DNA of 64,000 bases from Tieghemiomyces parasiticus (Eukaryota > Kickxellomycota > Dimargaritomycetes > Dimargaritales > Dimargaritaceae): assembly GCA_027575765.1 (NCBI GenBank), contig JANBPT010000006.1:1-64000 (forward strand). Direction: 5' to 3'. Shown here piece by piece: positions 29,939 to 41,907 of the stretch. Positions within the stretch are counted from its first letter, which is position 1. Each line of letters starts with the position of its first letter. Under the pieces are notes generated by a model, which saw nothing but the letters and a program-made list of their open reading frames with translations, searched no databases and was not told where the DNA came from. A program made the position numbers and the translations under genes.

Positions 29939-32340
29939 TTCGTCGAGAGTAGCGTAGGATGAGAGATGGCGCACGAATGAGGCGGGTGCAGGACTTGCGA
30001 ACTTGGTAGGCTTAGGTGTGGTGAAAGACGGTTGCTGGTGCTGCTGGCGTAAGAAAGAAAGGTGGTGGGCGGCTTGTGAGGACATCTTGTATGCCTAATA
30101 GTGGCATTGAGACCCGCCAGCGCATACACGCCATGAATTCCCTCCCCCCTCCAATAGCTGCGGCAACCCCATCAAGCCTGACCATCGAAAACGCGGTCAG
30201 GGGAGACACCAACCTGAATAGGCCAGTACATAAAGTGCCGATATAGGAGAGGGGGAATGGGAGGCGAACGGCGGGAGGGGGCAGTCAGGTGAACGCCTTA
30301 CCACTAAGATGGAGCAAAAGCAGTCCCACGAGTGAATCCTAAGCTGTGTGTGCAGGTAAGGGTTGTACGTTTGGAACGGTCCAAAGCACCCCTCCCCACC
30401 ATAGGCAAGCGGAATTCCTCCCCCCCCCGCCGGGTGCCTTCCTTACATGCAGACGTATATAATGGCTCGGTTTACCGTTCAGCTGTGGTGTCGATAAATT
30501 GTCAGGTAAACTACTGGGTGCGATGGTACCACTGGCAGTCAGTAGTAGTCTAAAAAAAGGATTATTAGATGGGCTGCACGCTGCCGCAGCCCGGGGTCCG
30601 ATACTTCGCGTCGAGGGCTTCGGACTGCCCTACACCCAGCACTGCTGTTCATACTTGGGGTCTCCATGGGCCCGACTTGCCCACAATCTCTTCCCTCAGC
30701 CCATCGCCATTGCACACGTCGGACTTGGAAAGCCGAAAAGCACCCTCATCGAAGGTAATTACCCGATCCGATAGCGATTAGCCCGATACCATGCAAGGAA
30801 ATTTAAGTCTCGAAACCTGTCATGCATGGCTAAAGGTTGACAGCCATGGGGGCTCGTTTGCCACGGAGGCGACCCATATCGGCTGGGCCGGCTGCTTCGG
30901 TTTTGGGGGGTCCGAAAAGGGGGCGCAACCGCTTGAGGGAATCTCGGCCCACCGACCAAAGCAAAAAGGGGAAGTCAACACCCGTGGGTAGGGCAGAGAG
31001 CCCCTCCCCGCCACCCTCCCTACGAAGGAATAACGGTGGCTGGGCTGGTCCTGTCCGTGGGTAGCCGCGGCCAGGCCGATGCCGATGACGAAGGGAACAG
31101 CTCTGAACTACAGCTGTCGTGTCGCGAGGATGGCGACGTCAGCCTGCCCTCTCCGCGGTGGGCTCGATGGGGCTGGGGTGAGGCGGGGGTGGAAGGCACG
31201 GCTCTTCGGATATTTCCATCCGTTTCGCCCGTCGAACTACAATGGGGGGACCATGGGAGGATGTCACAGTGAGATCTGAGGACAGCGCTTGCCGAGTCGT
31301 ACAGGTTTGTTGGCTAGGCTGCAAACCCCCCGGTGGCTAGCCAATCATCGGGACGCTGGCCGGCTTTCCACGCTCGCCGGCACACCCAAGACCGATCTGC
31401 AGGGGAGGCGACGGCACATCCCCCCCACCCACGGACCGGGTCGTTTCAGCGTATTTTTGATTTGGCGGCAGGGGGATGGATGTGGGCTGACAAGGGTGCG
31501 CTCCAGCTGCCACCCCCTCAGCAGGTGTTTCCTGTCCTTACGTCCCCTCTGCTCCGCCGCGCAGTGTCTGACTGGTCCGGCCACCCGCCTGCTTGGCCCC
31601 CTAGCCCACGGGGCGGCGTCTTCTGGCTCCGCCCTTTGTGGCCTGGCTACCCGACACGCCCCGGCCGGGTTCTGATGGCGGCCACCGTATGCATCCATAC
31701 GGTTGGCCCCTTCGATTGCATCGTACATAAAGGCCACTCCGGCGCGTGTATGCACAACGCTTTGGCCTGCGGGCCCCACATCCGCTTTGGGCCAGCGCTG
31801 TGTATCCGTTCCCCCTTAACCCCCTTGTGGTATAAAACCCCCCAACCGATCCCCTCCCCACATTATCCCCTCTTTCTACCAATTCTATGCCGTAGCGATG
31901 AGGAAGTGAGGTGCCTATCGGTATGTTCCCTTTCGCCCCCCTTCGTTAGGCTTCCGTGTTTTATTTTACCTTACCGTTTGCTGGTAGGCTTTAGCCGTTT
32001 AATCCTACACATCCGAAGAGCTCGCCGTGGCTTATGACCCACCCGTCCCCCGCCATCCTTTAGTATCTGAACCATCCATTCCCTTGCTGCCGCCCCGCCC
32101 TCGCGAGTCTCTCCCCCCACGACCCGTTCTCCCGTTATATATACCTGACGCGCCGCCCCCTCCGCCACCGCCGGGCTGACCCCTAGATATCCATCTAGCC
32201 TCTCGATACTTTCGCTTAGCTTCGGACACTCGACCGTTCCTCTATCCAGGCCACTGCTTGTCGACCCCGCGCAACTTGCCAACACGCGATCTTTTTTCGG
32301 TGCAACTGCTGGTAATTCCCTGGTCCATTCCTTACTACCG
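29939..32340. other. 2.4-kb intergenic stretch, promoter of the PEBP gene at its right
   Basis: G/C-rich with several long frames on both strands (the longest, 31333-32037, is 234 codons), none with a domain or sensible composition. TATAAAA at about 31830 and TATATATA near 32136 are possible promoter elements for the gene at 32341. Nothing else recognised. Confidence 0.4.
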
Positions 32341-33723
32341 ATGGACCCCGTCTCGGACGACCAGACTATCACGCAGCAGCTGTGCGACGAGGGAATCATT
32401 CCCAACGGTAAGTCTACCAAGGCAAAGTGTGGCTGCCCAATGCCAGGTCCCCGGCTTCTGGTTATGCTCCCGTCGCCGCCTTTATTACCGGTCGGGTCCT
32501 CTCCGCCCTTATCAGGGATGGGCAGGATTACACTGGGGGACTAGGAGTGGGTCAGAAACATCGATGCTTACCTGGATTCACTGTGTCCTGCCGTGCCGGG
32601 TCGCCATCGCCTGGGCATTCGCAGATTTAAGCGATATCGACTTCATGCATCGGCACAAACGGTAGCAAGTGAAACCTTCACACTCTCGTCCTTTTCCTAT
32701 GCAGCATGCAGCTCGGCGCACACGGGAATCTAACGCAGCGATTAGCTAACCCATTATATTCACCAGCATGGCGTCAACCCTTTCGTACCTGCTACTTGTA
32801 CTAGTGATCCCCTACTTTACCCCACGATGCCAGCTTCGCATTTCGTACAACGGCCTTCCGGCTGACCGGGGAAATTACGTGGCGGCTGAAGGTAAGACCC
32901 GTCCGACCAGATATCGTCGCAGGAGGGGGGATCAATCCTCACTTGTTGGTAGATTTGGCACCAAGGTATCACAGTTTACTGTGGACCTCCTCGTCAGCTA
33001 ACCGCCGGCATGTCCCAACCTCCCCTTCACAGGCGCCCAATGCGCCCCCACGGTCCATTGGGACTATGACAACGCGCGGGCTACTTTCACCCTAATCATG
33101 GTAAGTAAATTAGCATACAGGCCGGCTGCGCCTCGTCGAACCCGTTTATAATTTTAGACCCCAATGGCTGACTGGCCCACACTCCTGGACTCCTACAATC
33201 CGTATATACTGGGGCTTTGGTTGACTGCCACCGCGGGGCACCTCAGGTTGACGCGGACACGCCCAGTCACGTACCCTACCGATCCACCGAGTACCGACAC
33301 TGGCTCGTAACTAACATTCCGGTTTCCGACGTACGCTATGGCCGGGAAGTGACGCCATACGAAGGGCCCCGGCCCGCGTCGGACTCCCGTACCACCCATC
33401 GCTATGTGTTTCTGCTCTATCGTGAAGCTTCCGATACCCGGCACCGTAAGTGGAATTTGGCGCATGACTCCTGGCGTGGTTGACGCTAGGAGTCTCAGAA
33501 GACCACCAACAGCACACCGCAGGACCGATCGGGAGGGGGGTTTATTTATTTATCGTTTCTAATTTCGCCAACGATGCACTCCATACGTACTGGGGTGTAC
33601 TTTCCATCACTCCCCCCCCTCCACCTAGGCCGACCGTCCCGCGATCGCAGCCAGTTCAACGCCAATCATTTTGCTCTAGATGGCGGCCTTACACTGGTGG
33701 CCGCCAACTTCTTCACTAGTTAG
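32341..33723 (+). CDS. phosphatidylethanolamine-binding protein family (PEBP/RKIP/Tfs1-like)
   Basis: Small soluble ligand-binding protein; relatives inhibit kinases or carboxypeptidase Y. Five exons: 32341-32407, 32805-32891, 33033-33100, 33247-33445, 33629-33723 (171 aa). Every junction is GT-AG and keeps frame. The order of family landmarks follows exactly: DEGIIPNVIPYFTP, LRISYNGLP, TFTLIMVDADTPS (usual DPDAPS), RHWLVTNIP, THRYVFLLY and the C-terminal FALDGGLTLVAANFF. The anion-site His of HWLV and the HRY motif are present; the first motif has Ala for Pro and Thr for Ala. No signal peptide: the hydrophobic stretch at 32768-32804 belongs to intron 1. AATAAA near 33816 fits a polyadenylation signal. 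Confidence 0.92.
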
Positions 33724-33929
33724 TAGGGGGTATTACAATGGACATTTTTCTCCGTTTATCACACATTCCTCGTCGCTGACGGAGGGGGTCGCGCATTTGA
33801 TTGTCTGAAACTAAAATAAAAAAAGCAGAATAACTATATATTTATATATATATGTATAGCTTTAATTTGTCATCGCAGGTATCGCCCATTGTCACATAGT
33901 CTCAGAAGAGGGAGGGAAGGAAAGATAGT

Positions 33930-35174
33930 CTAGGCAATGGGCCCATCCTCTGTCTTTGGGCGCTTAGCAGGTCGGTCCGAGTCCGGCGGCGCGGACTCTC
34001 TGGCGGCCGGTGGGGCGGCGGGGTCGGTCGTCGCAGGCGTCATAGCAGCAGCAGGGGCATTGTTGGGCAGGGTGTGGCTGGCCCCCGAGGGAGCAACGGG
34101 CATTGCAGAAGAAGAGGTGGTGGAGGTGGAGGGCTCAACCGCCGGAGCGTCGGCGGGTACTGATGCTTGGCTGTCGGTAGCCGCCGAACCCTTTCGCCAC
34201 CGGTCCGACCGGGTTCGCTTACGCCGCGTATGTGACTGCCGTTTCTTGGCGTTAGACCCCCCTTTCGACGCGGCCGTCTTCCCGGTTCCTAGAGACGCCG
34301 GAGCCGAGCCTACTGGTACGGCAGGCTGGGTGGCCGTCTTGGCCACCCCGTCGTTAGCCACTGATATTTCTGACTCACCGCTGGATAAGAGTGGGTCTTT
34401 AGGCTTGGTCGCCTGCGGTTTCTGCTGGGCGGCAGGTCGGGCGTTATGATGCGGCTTTGGCCAGTTAGTGTTTCGCGACCCCGGACGATTGTTGCGGTGG
34501 TTGGACCGATGGGTCGGCTGAGGCACGGTGGGCATACCTGGCATCCTGAGATAAGGGGCCAGCTATAGGGTGGTTTGTGGTGGGTAAAAAAGCAAGGAGG
34601 TGTCATGGAGTCGAGGGTGAGTTGCTGCCTATAGGGTCGAGCAGTATTGCACGGCGGTCACGAAGACCACACGCCAGGAGCCTAAGTGACGACATTTCAC
34701 ACTCCCCTGCTGCCGAGTGTTACTTACTATGGGGTGACACGGCCGAAGCACGCCGAACGGCGACGGTATACGTAACTGGTGTCCAAGGTTAATGACCTGA
34801 CCGTAGAACGCCGGAAATGCAGCCATGGTTGACGCCAAATTGAGCACCGTCTCGGCCGACAGGGGCGGCGGCGGTGCCATATAGGCTTGGGGCGGCGGCG
34901 GGTAATAGCCTGCTGCTAGGTGCGGCGCATGTTGCTGTTGTGGCTGCTGTTGGTAATGCGGATGTTGGTACTGCTGCTGCTGCTGCTGTTGCTGTTGTGG
35001 TTGCTGGTGTGGTTGCGCATGGGCCGGGTACTGCTGCTGTTGGTAGTGTGGTAATGCCGAGGGTGCTGGCGACTGGGACTGATGCGACGAGGGTGGAGGC
35101 GGCGGATAGGATGGTGGTGGCGGTGGCTGATGCGATGGCGGCGGGGGCTGCGCGGCGTATCCGTAGGGATACAT
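33930..35174 (-). CDS. Pro/Gln-rich protein with nuclear localisation signals, function unknown
   Basis: Two exons: 34728-35174 and 33930-34562, phase 0, 359 aa. The donor GTAAGT is strong; the acceptor TATAG is only fair. The N-terminal 105 residues are Pro, Gln, His and Tyr tracts. Then a short ordered stretch, LSAETVLNLASTMAAFPAFY, leads to INLGHQLRIPSPFG, and the rest is Ser/Ala/Thr/Pro-rich with strongly basic patches (KKRQSHTRRKRTRSDRWRK) and a final RPAKRPKTEDG signal. The FYGQVINL...PSPFG piece recalls a short motif in some RNA-processing proteins, from memory only. A nuclear, RNA- or transcription-related role is inference. Confidence 0.7.
34960..35045 (-). repeat. polyglutamine-coding CAG/CAA tract
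   Basis: Mixed CAG and CAA codons give a run of nine to ten Gln inside a longer Gln/Pro/His/Tyr stretch. CTG triplets dominate on the plus strand near 34972-34995. Confidence 0.75.
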
Positions 35175-35972
35175 GATGGGACACGCGAATAAAAAGGGTG
35201 CCTTGCTTTTACTATATCCTCACTGTCTGGCTTGGCAGGGGCTAAACCGGTGAAAGAAAAAACAAACGGATGCCAAGTTCGAGGGCTGCTCGTGTGAACA
35301 CGTAAGGAGGAGGAGGAGGGAATTGGTAGAATCTCGAGTGGTACAAGGTAAATAGACAAACGGTCAAATGCGACAGTCTAGGAAAGAAGGCGGAAGCAGG
35401 GGGGAAGGTAACGCCAGCGTTAGAACGAGCTTAACTTCGTGTGGAATCGTGGTTGTACAAGGGTAGGATCTGAGTTGAAGTTTTGTGCACAAGTGGATGG
35501 CGGCCTGCGACACGCTTTGAGCATCAGCCTGGCCAGCTGTTGAACGTACAGCGACAGGCCATGTATGCTGATGTATGGGGCTCAGAATATAGAGGGTGCA
35601 GATCTAGGTATTGCAGGCTAAAACGAGGCGTTGATACGTGTGTGACGAGGCCAAAGGTGGCACCAACCCAACGACCAAGGACGTCGCATCTGTTGTCCAC
35701 ACTCCCCACCATAAAGCGCCTGAAACCCCCCCCCCACACCTTTCCCCTCCTCCTCTGCCACGGTCCGAAGCGGAGAAAGGCGGACTGGAAGCCGAGCACC
35801 AAATATACCGCTGACCCTCGTCCAGGCCACTAGACGCATATATAACCTGCGCCTTCCTGCACGTACCGGGTCGACTTTTTACCCTGACCGCTGCATTGTT
35901 TGATGACTCTGGTACATACTTTATTTCCAATTTATTTTATTAGGTTTTTCAGCTCGCTAGCATTCGCCTGAC
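35175..35972. other. divergent promoter region
   Basis: Separates the Pro/Gln-rich gene (minus) from the F-box-like gene (plus). Frames here on either strand have no domain. A C-run near 35730 and ATATATAA near 35837 are seen; the latter could serve the gene at 35973. Confidence 0.4.
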
Positions 35973-37495
35973 ATGGGAAACACTCTCCGCATGCTGTTTT
36001 TCATGCTCGTATCGGCCATGCTACTAACGCGATGTCTGGGCGTGTCATTAAATAGTCCTGATTCTACCACCGACAGTTCTTCAATGACGTTGGGTAAGGA
36101 CTCGGACAAAGCCCCTAAGCCCCGACAGTTAGTCTACCGTCTTCCCTTAGAAGTCTGGGACCTGGTCTTTGGGCACACCGATCCGATGACTGCAACCCGC
36201 ATGGCCCTGACTCAACGAGGAATGTATATGGCCGCGTATTCTAGCCGCAAATTCGCAAGCCTAATGGTGAGTAATTGTGAAAAAAGATTGATCCATGAAA
36301 GCTAGCTGAAGATTGTATGGCGGGCGAAGTGGCTGCCTCGCCGTATTCTTTTTTTAAAAAGAAACCACTGGTATGTTAGTTGATTTATCCCCACTCACAT
36401 ACACACATCTCTAATCCTACAATTTACCCCTTTTTTGACGACCTTTCTGGTAATCAATATATATTATAACAGCATGCTCTGCGAGTTAACCGCGAATTCG
36501 GCCAGGCTGTAGATACCTTTGGCAGTCGGCCTCCGACACAAGAGAACTTCAGCACAACCTTAACCGCCAACCTGGGTCAATTACCCACATCAGTAATTAC
36601 CACGATCCTCCTCGACAATTTTCAAGGTCTAGGCATCGACATCAACACTATGGTGAGTCGGGCGAAGGATAAGATGTCCACATCCGCCGCGCGCCTTAGC
36701 ACGCTTGAACAGGGCCTGGTAAGCCTGGTAGCCACCCGCGATCGGTTGCGCTTCGTACCGCTTAACCACCTAGTTGCCAACCCCTTAGCATACGGCCGGT
36801 ACCCTTTCCTTGCGGTGGCCAAGGTGGGCAACGTGACTTGTCTCACCCGCTGGATCCAGACCCTAAACAACAGTATAGGAGCTTACTACCTATCGAATAT
36901 TATGCATAACCTAGTCCCCACGAGCATTCGAGACGCCTGGGATAGCGTACGTGGATTGCAGCTAAACCACAACCTGCTGCCGAAAGCGGCGCCGATCTTG
37001 GTCCACGAGCTACTTTTACCCCTCCTGACCGCGACACTGGTAGTCACCGACCACTGGGTCCGTCTTGCCGAGTGGTTTCCCGAACGCCCGTCCAACCACC
37101 GTCCCGACTCGGCGGGTCCTCTTCTAGCGACCGTTCTCGCCTGGGAAATGCAAACGGGGCCCAGGACCGACCGCCGGAAGGACACTCCTCCAACCGGCGC
37201 AGGAATGCCAGCTCCGCCGGTTCCGACCGAGACTGAGCCGATGCCGACGGAATCTGGTTACCTGGATTTTCACCATCGGCTAACGATATCTCCTCAACAT
37301 AAGGTCGTTTGTGCCAGAGAGTTTGGCTTCCGCCGAGCTGCGGAGGCCCTGGCGGATTACTACGGGTTGCTGCCGACGGATGAATATCCGGACATTACTT
37401 GCAGCACTCCGCTCTTCAACCACCAGATGATGCGTTATAATGCAACTTCGCGGCAAATCGAAGTCTTGGTCGATGTCACAGATATTACTCCTTGA
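35973..37495 (+). CDS. secreted protein with F-box-like motif, family unknown
   Basis: Two exons: 35973-36266 and 36473-37495, phase 0, GTGAGT donor, 438 aa. Residues 1-24 are a signal peptide or anchor (LFFMLVSAMLLTRCLGVS). After a Ser/Thr/Asp linker, residues 52-90 read LPLEVWDLVFGHTDPMTATR, which fits the F-box consensus (LPxE...IFxxLDP) closely, and continue into a helix. Exon 2 is about 340 residues of predicted helix without known domain, with a Pro-rich insert near 300 (TPPTGAGMPAPPVPTETEP). Motif YPFLAVAKVGN...HNLVP resembles segments in the proteins at 39 and 50 kb. F-box proteins normally act in cytosol or nucleus in SCF ubiquitin ligases, so a leader here is odd. It could be a host-delivered effector or a short hydrophobic N-terminus that is not cleaved. 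Confidence 0.75.
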
Positions 37496-38733
37496 GTCGA
37501 TTTCCAGTTGGGTTGCCCATAAAGCCTGCCACCTCACAACTACGACTCACTACTTCATTTACTTGCAGCTCCTACACAGCGGGCACCTAGAGCTGCAGGA
37601 ACTTCCCAGCCGCTGGCCTTCTAGGCCGTGTGAACGTCCATGAACCCGCCGGAGGCCATTTACTAACTATTGGAACCCATGCCCTAGTAATCGCCTAGCA
37701 GCTATCAACCCAGCCCTCCTCCATGATTCCTCTGTTTTTTTATCCCACTCTCTCGTCTTATCCTGCCTGTGCATCGTGCGGTGTTCGGGTAAATGGGAGG
37801 GGTCGGAGTCCACGTGATGGACGAGCGTGTTATCGGCTGAATAGGGCATTATGGGGTTGGATGTATCGGTAGGGTTTCAAATATGGAAAAGGGCATTAGG
37901 AGAGTCAAACAGAGGAACAGGGCTATATTGTTTATGGATTTTTCTAGGTGCTTTTGCAAGGGTAACAGCGGAAAACGGTAGTGAATAAACGCACACGGGC
38001 GTTTCGGTAGAGGAAGAAGATGACGGGTTTTGAAGGTGCACACGGGCAATGCTTCGATATAAGAGTTATAACGGTGAAGAACCAACTTTAGAATGTTTCC
38101 CGCTGAACATGTAAAATCGGGACTTGTTCTTTATTCGTTGTGCTTAACCAGCCGGCTTTTTATAGGGGATGATACCCAAAGCAGCGCCCAGTTCTTGGTG
38201 AGTAAAATTTTGATTGATGATAAAATTTTTGTATAAATCTCTAGGTCACAGGGACGTCTCCCGGAGACTGGAAGGTTCATGCTTGGCGTGCATGTCTTGC
38301 GCATACTTGCATTAGAGGATGTGAGGTTAATAGAGCGCACTAGAGGCGAACAGTCGAAGTAGTATGATGATAATTAGGCGGGACTTTTGGCGTCCCATTT
38401 TACACCTCACATAGCACCCACCTCCTCCCCACACCTCTGGGTGATCTTCCTCTCCAATAAACCCTCCCCGTCTGTCGATGTGCCCAGTGGGTGCCAAATC
38501 CAGCTTTCGGAAACCACACCAGTACACACACACTGGCCTAATTAATGTCAAAAAAACCATCACACGTACTAGGTATTTTCAAGCTATTGAAAACGGTACA
38601 GGCTACAATTTTGGCATGGCATTTATCTCACATATGAATCGACTGACAGTAGGGGTGGTACAACTTCCGGCTGAAGGTAAAGTGCCACTCAGAAAAGACA
38701 ACTAGATAAATAAATAAAGGTCACTGACAGGCT
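37496..38733. other. 1.2-kb intergenic region between convergent genes
   Basis: Both flanking genes end here. Frames of 60-80 codons only, none recognisable. A/T-richer, with runs such as AAAATTTT near 38200-38230. Confidence 0.45.
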
Positions 38734-40018
38734 TCACTGGTCGGTCACCCCATCTACGAACGAAAAGAAGTACTTATCGGGGTTACGTCCTACCGGAAGT
38801 AAATCGGGGGTTGAAAAGGTAAACAGGCAGGGCAGGGCCTCACTTTTAAATCTCTCAAGGGGGAGTGTGTACTCGACATAGTCGCTAATGATACGCCCCG
38901 CCTGGAGGGCTGTATGGCAGGATTGTATGGCCCGGTTCAAATGTTCATTTCCTACCATACCGACAGCGTTGTTAAAGGCAGCTCGGGATTCATACTTATG
39001 GCTGAGACTCAGTGCCATGAGATAGCTGTTCAGTAACCCTTGCTTGAAAGTATCAACTGAATGCTTGTCCAGGGAATCGGCGGAAATTTTGACCACCTTC
39101 TCTACGAACCTAAGGTAGCCGTCGTAGTTACCCATCGAGATGAAAGCCAGGGCAACCTGTGGAGTCAGATGGCGCATCATGTAGTCATTGAGAAGCCCTT
39201 GGGCGCTGACGGGTCGATATTTCGAAGTTTCTCCGGCTGCCCCTACTGCGGTTGGAGTGGATACGGGGGCTAAGAACGAAGCGTACAGTTCCTTGGGCAG
39301 CAGGTTCTTCGCAAAACCATCAAACTGAGGTCCGCCCTCGGCAATGGACTGAATCATAGTCTGGTAAACCTTAACAACATCTCCAATTCTGTCACTCCGA
39401 GCCCAAGCCAGAACCCGATTGACACTACTTAAATCATTTACCCCGACGGTGCCCAGGTCATCAACTTTAACTACAATTCCGACCGGCCCGCGCTCGAGGG
39501 CATTCTGGTAAATGTCAAGGGTTTCCCGGCGGAAATATTCGGCATTGACATATGGCGCCGCACGTTTCAGTGAGGCGGCATAGCATAGGAGGTCATTGTG
39601 CAAATAGCCCGCCACTATTTCCAGACTTCCATCGTTGTGAAAGGATGTCATCTCGTTAGAAGAAGGAAGCGCTGCCGTAGATCCTCCGTAGTTTTGCATG
39701 CCCTTGGTATAATCCTATGGTTAAGTTAAGAGGGGAAGTTGTCAAAAGGATTAGAGTGAGCTATCGAGTAAAATAAAAATAATAGATAGAATGAAGGATT
39801 GCCTGTGCCAACACCTATCACCATTTGCGCTGGTTGGTGCACCCTCCCTCCCTTCCATGTCTGTTGTGCGGCACCACGACGGGACTTACCTGTTGTCCAG
39901 ACTGAGGCTTGAAGTTAGATTCGATGCTGGAGAATGAAATGTATTGGTTCGACGACTTTTCGTTGGGCAGAGCATAGACTGCGATCAACAGGGCCAGGGA
40001 CATCACGGTGAGCTTCAT
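38734..40018 (-). CDS. two-exon secreted helical protein, family unknown
   Basis: 369 aa: exon 1 39890-40018, exon 2 38734-39714, GTAAGT donor, ATAG acceptor, phase 0. Exon 1 is a signal peptide (MKLTVMSLALLIAVYALP) plus a short polar linker. Exon 2 is a helix-rich domain of about 320 residues without a recognised family. Landmarks: VNRVLAWARSDRIGDVVKVY, then NLLPKELYASFL, a LTPQVALAFISMGNY helix pair, and DTFKQGLLNSYLMAL. Few Cys. These segments line up in order with the 49.7-kb protein (LEDLLAFLPEQTQ; VVPAITIAM; SEFKSSILTTIIY), which I take as distant homology. TATATA sits 65 bp upstream. Secreted; role unknown. Confidence 0.8.
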
Positions 40019-40082
40019 GGTGCAAAAGATAAGGGGGCGGGTAGGACAGAAGAGGGAGTGATAACGTGGCAAAAAAAAAAGG

Positions 40083-40088
40083 TATATA
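40083..40088 (-). promoter_or_regulatory. TATA box of the 39-kb secreted gene
   Basis: TATATA on the minus strand about 65 bp before the start codon at 40018, next to an A-run. Confidence 0.5.
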
Positions 40089-41362
40089 GGCGTGTATAAA
40101 TGAGGTGTGGCCCAAAGGCTGAATGGTAAACGAAAGTGGTGAACTACAGGGCGATTTCGCTCCACGCACGGTCCCCGGTATTTATACGTATTATCAAATT
40201 CATACCAGGAACACACACAGCTGTACGCAAACGAGTAAGCTGCCCTACGAGTTGTTTTTTCTTTCTGCTGACTTGCTTCCGTCCGTGTATTCACCGACTT
40301 TAATTTTACTAAAAATAATTCCTCACACGGTTGGTTGGGCTAAACGAAAGTCACGCGCCCGAAACGTTGACACTGTAAAGCCCAACGGAGAGGGAGGGGG
40401 GACGGAGGTCCCTTGCGTTTTTTGAATTTTGATTATTGCGGTGCATCCACCATACCTTGGATTGGTAGGACCGGGGCACCGCCACTAACAAGGGGGGAGT
40501 TAGGGGTCCCAGTTCCTCAACCACACCGACAGAGGCAACGTTACCTGTACTCAACCTTGCCCCTCCCCTCGTCCCGTCCTTGACCTTGCCCGGCCCTAAA
40601 AAAAAAATCCCTCCTCATACCACGAGTACTCTGCAACTCACTTAGCTCTCCACTCTCAATCGGCTGGGATACAGCGATAGAGGGCGGGAGAGGTAAGGAG
40701 AGGACAAAGGGAGAGGCTTTTGCCCCTACGGTGGGACGCCTAAATAAAACCAACTTTTGTGAACCGGACTGGAGGTACTTGGCTGAAGAGACGCTACGAG
40801 AGGCGCGCCTGAAACGAGCCAGAGAAGGAGAGGCCGGAAGAGCTCACTTCTAAGAACGAGGAGGTCATGAAGGGGAGTACCATGATCTTCCGATATCGCC
40901 TGCACCACGGCGAGGTCCTCATGTAGCCGCCCGGTCCTGCTCCGTGTGAGGCGGATGAGTGACTACATGACTAGGGACGGGTGGCCCTCTCGCCACCATG
41001 GCCTATAATTGTCGCTAAAGTATACCTGTAACTTTGAGGCTCGAAGGAAGGTTATGCTTTTACCATCCAGGCGTAGTGCTCTCACAATATGGACCATCGC
41101 CACTACCACTGTATTATTACACATATGTGTAGTGCTATTTTTTATATATATAATCCGTCCAGTGCATGAGCCAGAAATGGTCACTCTGCCACCAAAACCT
41201 GAGAGCACCTGTGTTCCCGACCTTCGTACTGTCTCCCCCCACCTCCTTCTTGTCACCAACGCATATCCTTTCTTAACGCTATACCAATTAGTCTAATAAG
41301 CACATAGTTACGAATCGATGTTTAGTTGTCAATGAACTCTGGCCTGGGTCCCACGCCACCAT
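40089..41362. other. 1.3-kb intergenic, no gene supported
   Basis: A possible 80-codon plus frame from the ATG at 41054 has one hydrophobic helix (TTTVLLHICVVLFFIYII) and could be a small membrane peptide, but it has no other support. Otherwise nothing recognised. Confidence 0.35.
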
Positions 41363-41719
41363 TTAAACCTCGCTCGTCAACCCAAGGGGCTTGAAAAGGA
41401 ACGTGTCGTCCTGCACCTCGTAGGGCCCTTCAATATGGTAAAAATAATCATGGGTGGTCAAGGACCCCTCGGTTTTATCGAAGGCGCGGCAGCTGATGTG
41501 GTGTACAGTACCAGCGCTTACAACCCCGTACTGGCTCGCCCGATCGCCGCCCTCGAATGTGCCGCTCCTGGCACAGGCGAATCTTTCGGTCTGGTGACGG
41601 GTCTGGTACTGTTTGGCGGCCTGGTCGACATAGGCCTGGGCGGGCTGACTAGTGGTATCCACCGGTAGCGCCAGGGCGACCGTGGCAATTACAATTGAGG
41701 CGAGGATAAAGCTGCGCAT
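41363..41719 (-). CDS. small secreted protein, 118 aa
   Basis: Single exon. The signal peptide MRSFILASIVIATVALALP has the same ALP-type end as the leaders of the 39-kb and 49.7-kb proteins. The mature part of about 100 residues has two Cys (ACARSG, ISCRAF) that may form one disulfide, and aromatic segments (HDYFYHIEGPYEV, DTFLFKPLGL) suggesting a small beta fold. No family recognised. A TATAAAA box lies upstream. A candidate small secreted effector or wall protein; this is inference from size and leader only. Confidence 0.75.
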   Translation of the reverse strand: MRSFILASIVIATVALALPVDTTSQPAQAYVDQAAKQYQTRHQTERFACARSGTFEGGDRASQYGVVSAGTVHHISCRAFDKTEGSLTTHDYFYHIEGPYEVQDDTFLFKPLGLTSEV

Positions 41720-41900
41720 GGCGTAGTAAATGGGATGGTAGTCTAGGAGGTATTATGGGGGAGGAACAAAATGGTCGAAGCGGTAGGGAGGGATAAGGGG
41801 GGAGGATGATAAAAATGGTATGCGGTGGGGGGGGGTGAAGTCTTAAAGGTCAGTTGGTCAATGGTGATGATAAAATGATAGGTGGGCAGGTGGTAAGCGG

Positions 41901-41907
41901 TTTTATA
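41901..41907 (-). promoter_or_regulatory. TATA box of the small secreted protein
   Basis: Minus-strand TATAAAA 182 bp upstream of the start codon at 41719. Confidence 0.5.

Noticed and set aside
31333..32037. Long 234-codon plus-strand frame
   Set aside because: Pro/Arg/Cys-rich with no domain or repeats, overlapped by equally long frames on the other strand. Explained by G/C-rich DNA lacking stops.
32768..32891. Secreted PEBP start at the Met at 32768
   Set aside because: The first 12 codons there lie inside intron 1. Joining 32407 to 32805 rebuilds the conserved IIPNVIPYFTP segment exactly, so the hydrophobic leader is an artefact.
33446..33483. PEBP ending at the TGA at 33481
   Set aside because: Reading through GTAAGT loses the conserved C-terminal segment, which is present in frame in the exon at 33629.
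41054..41296. Small 80-aa membrane peptide
   Set aside because: One hydrophobic helix and an ATG are not enough. No promoter signal or homologous copy in the window, so only mentioned in the spacer entry.
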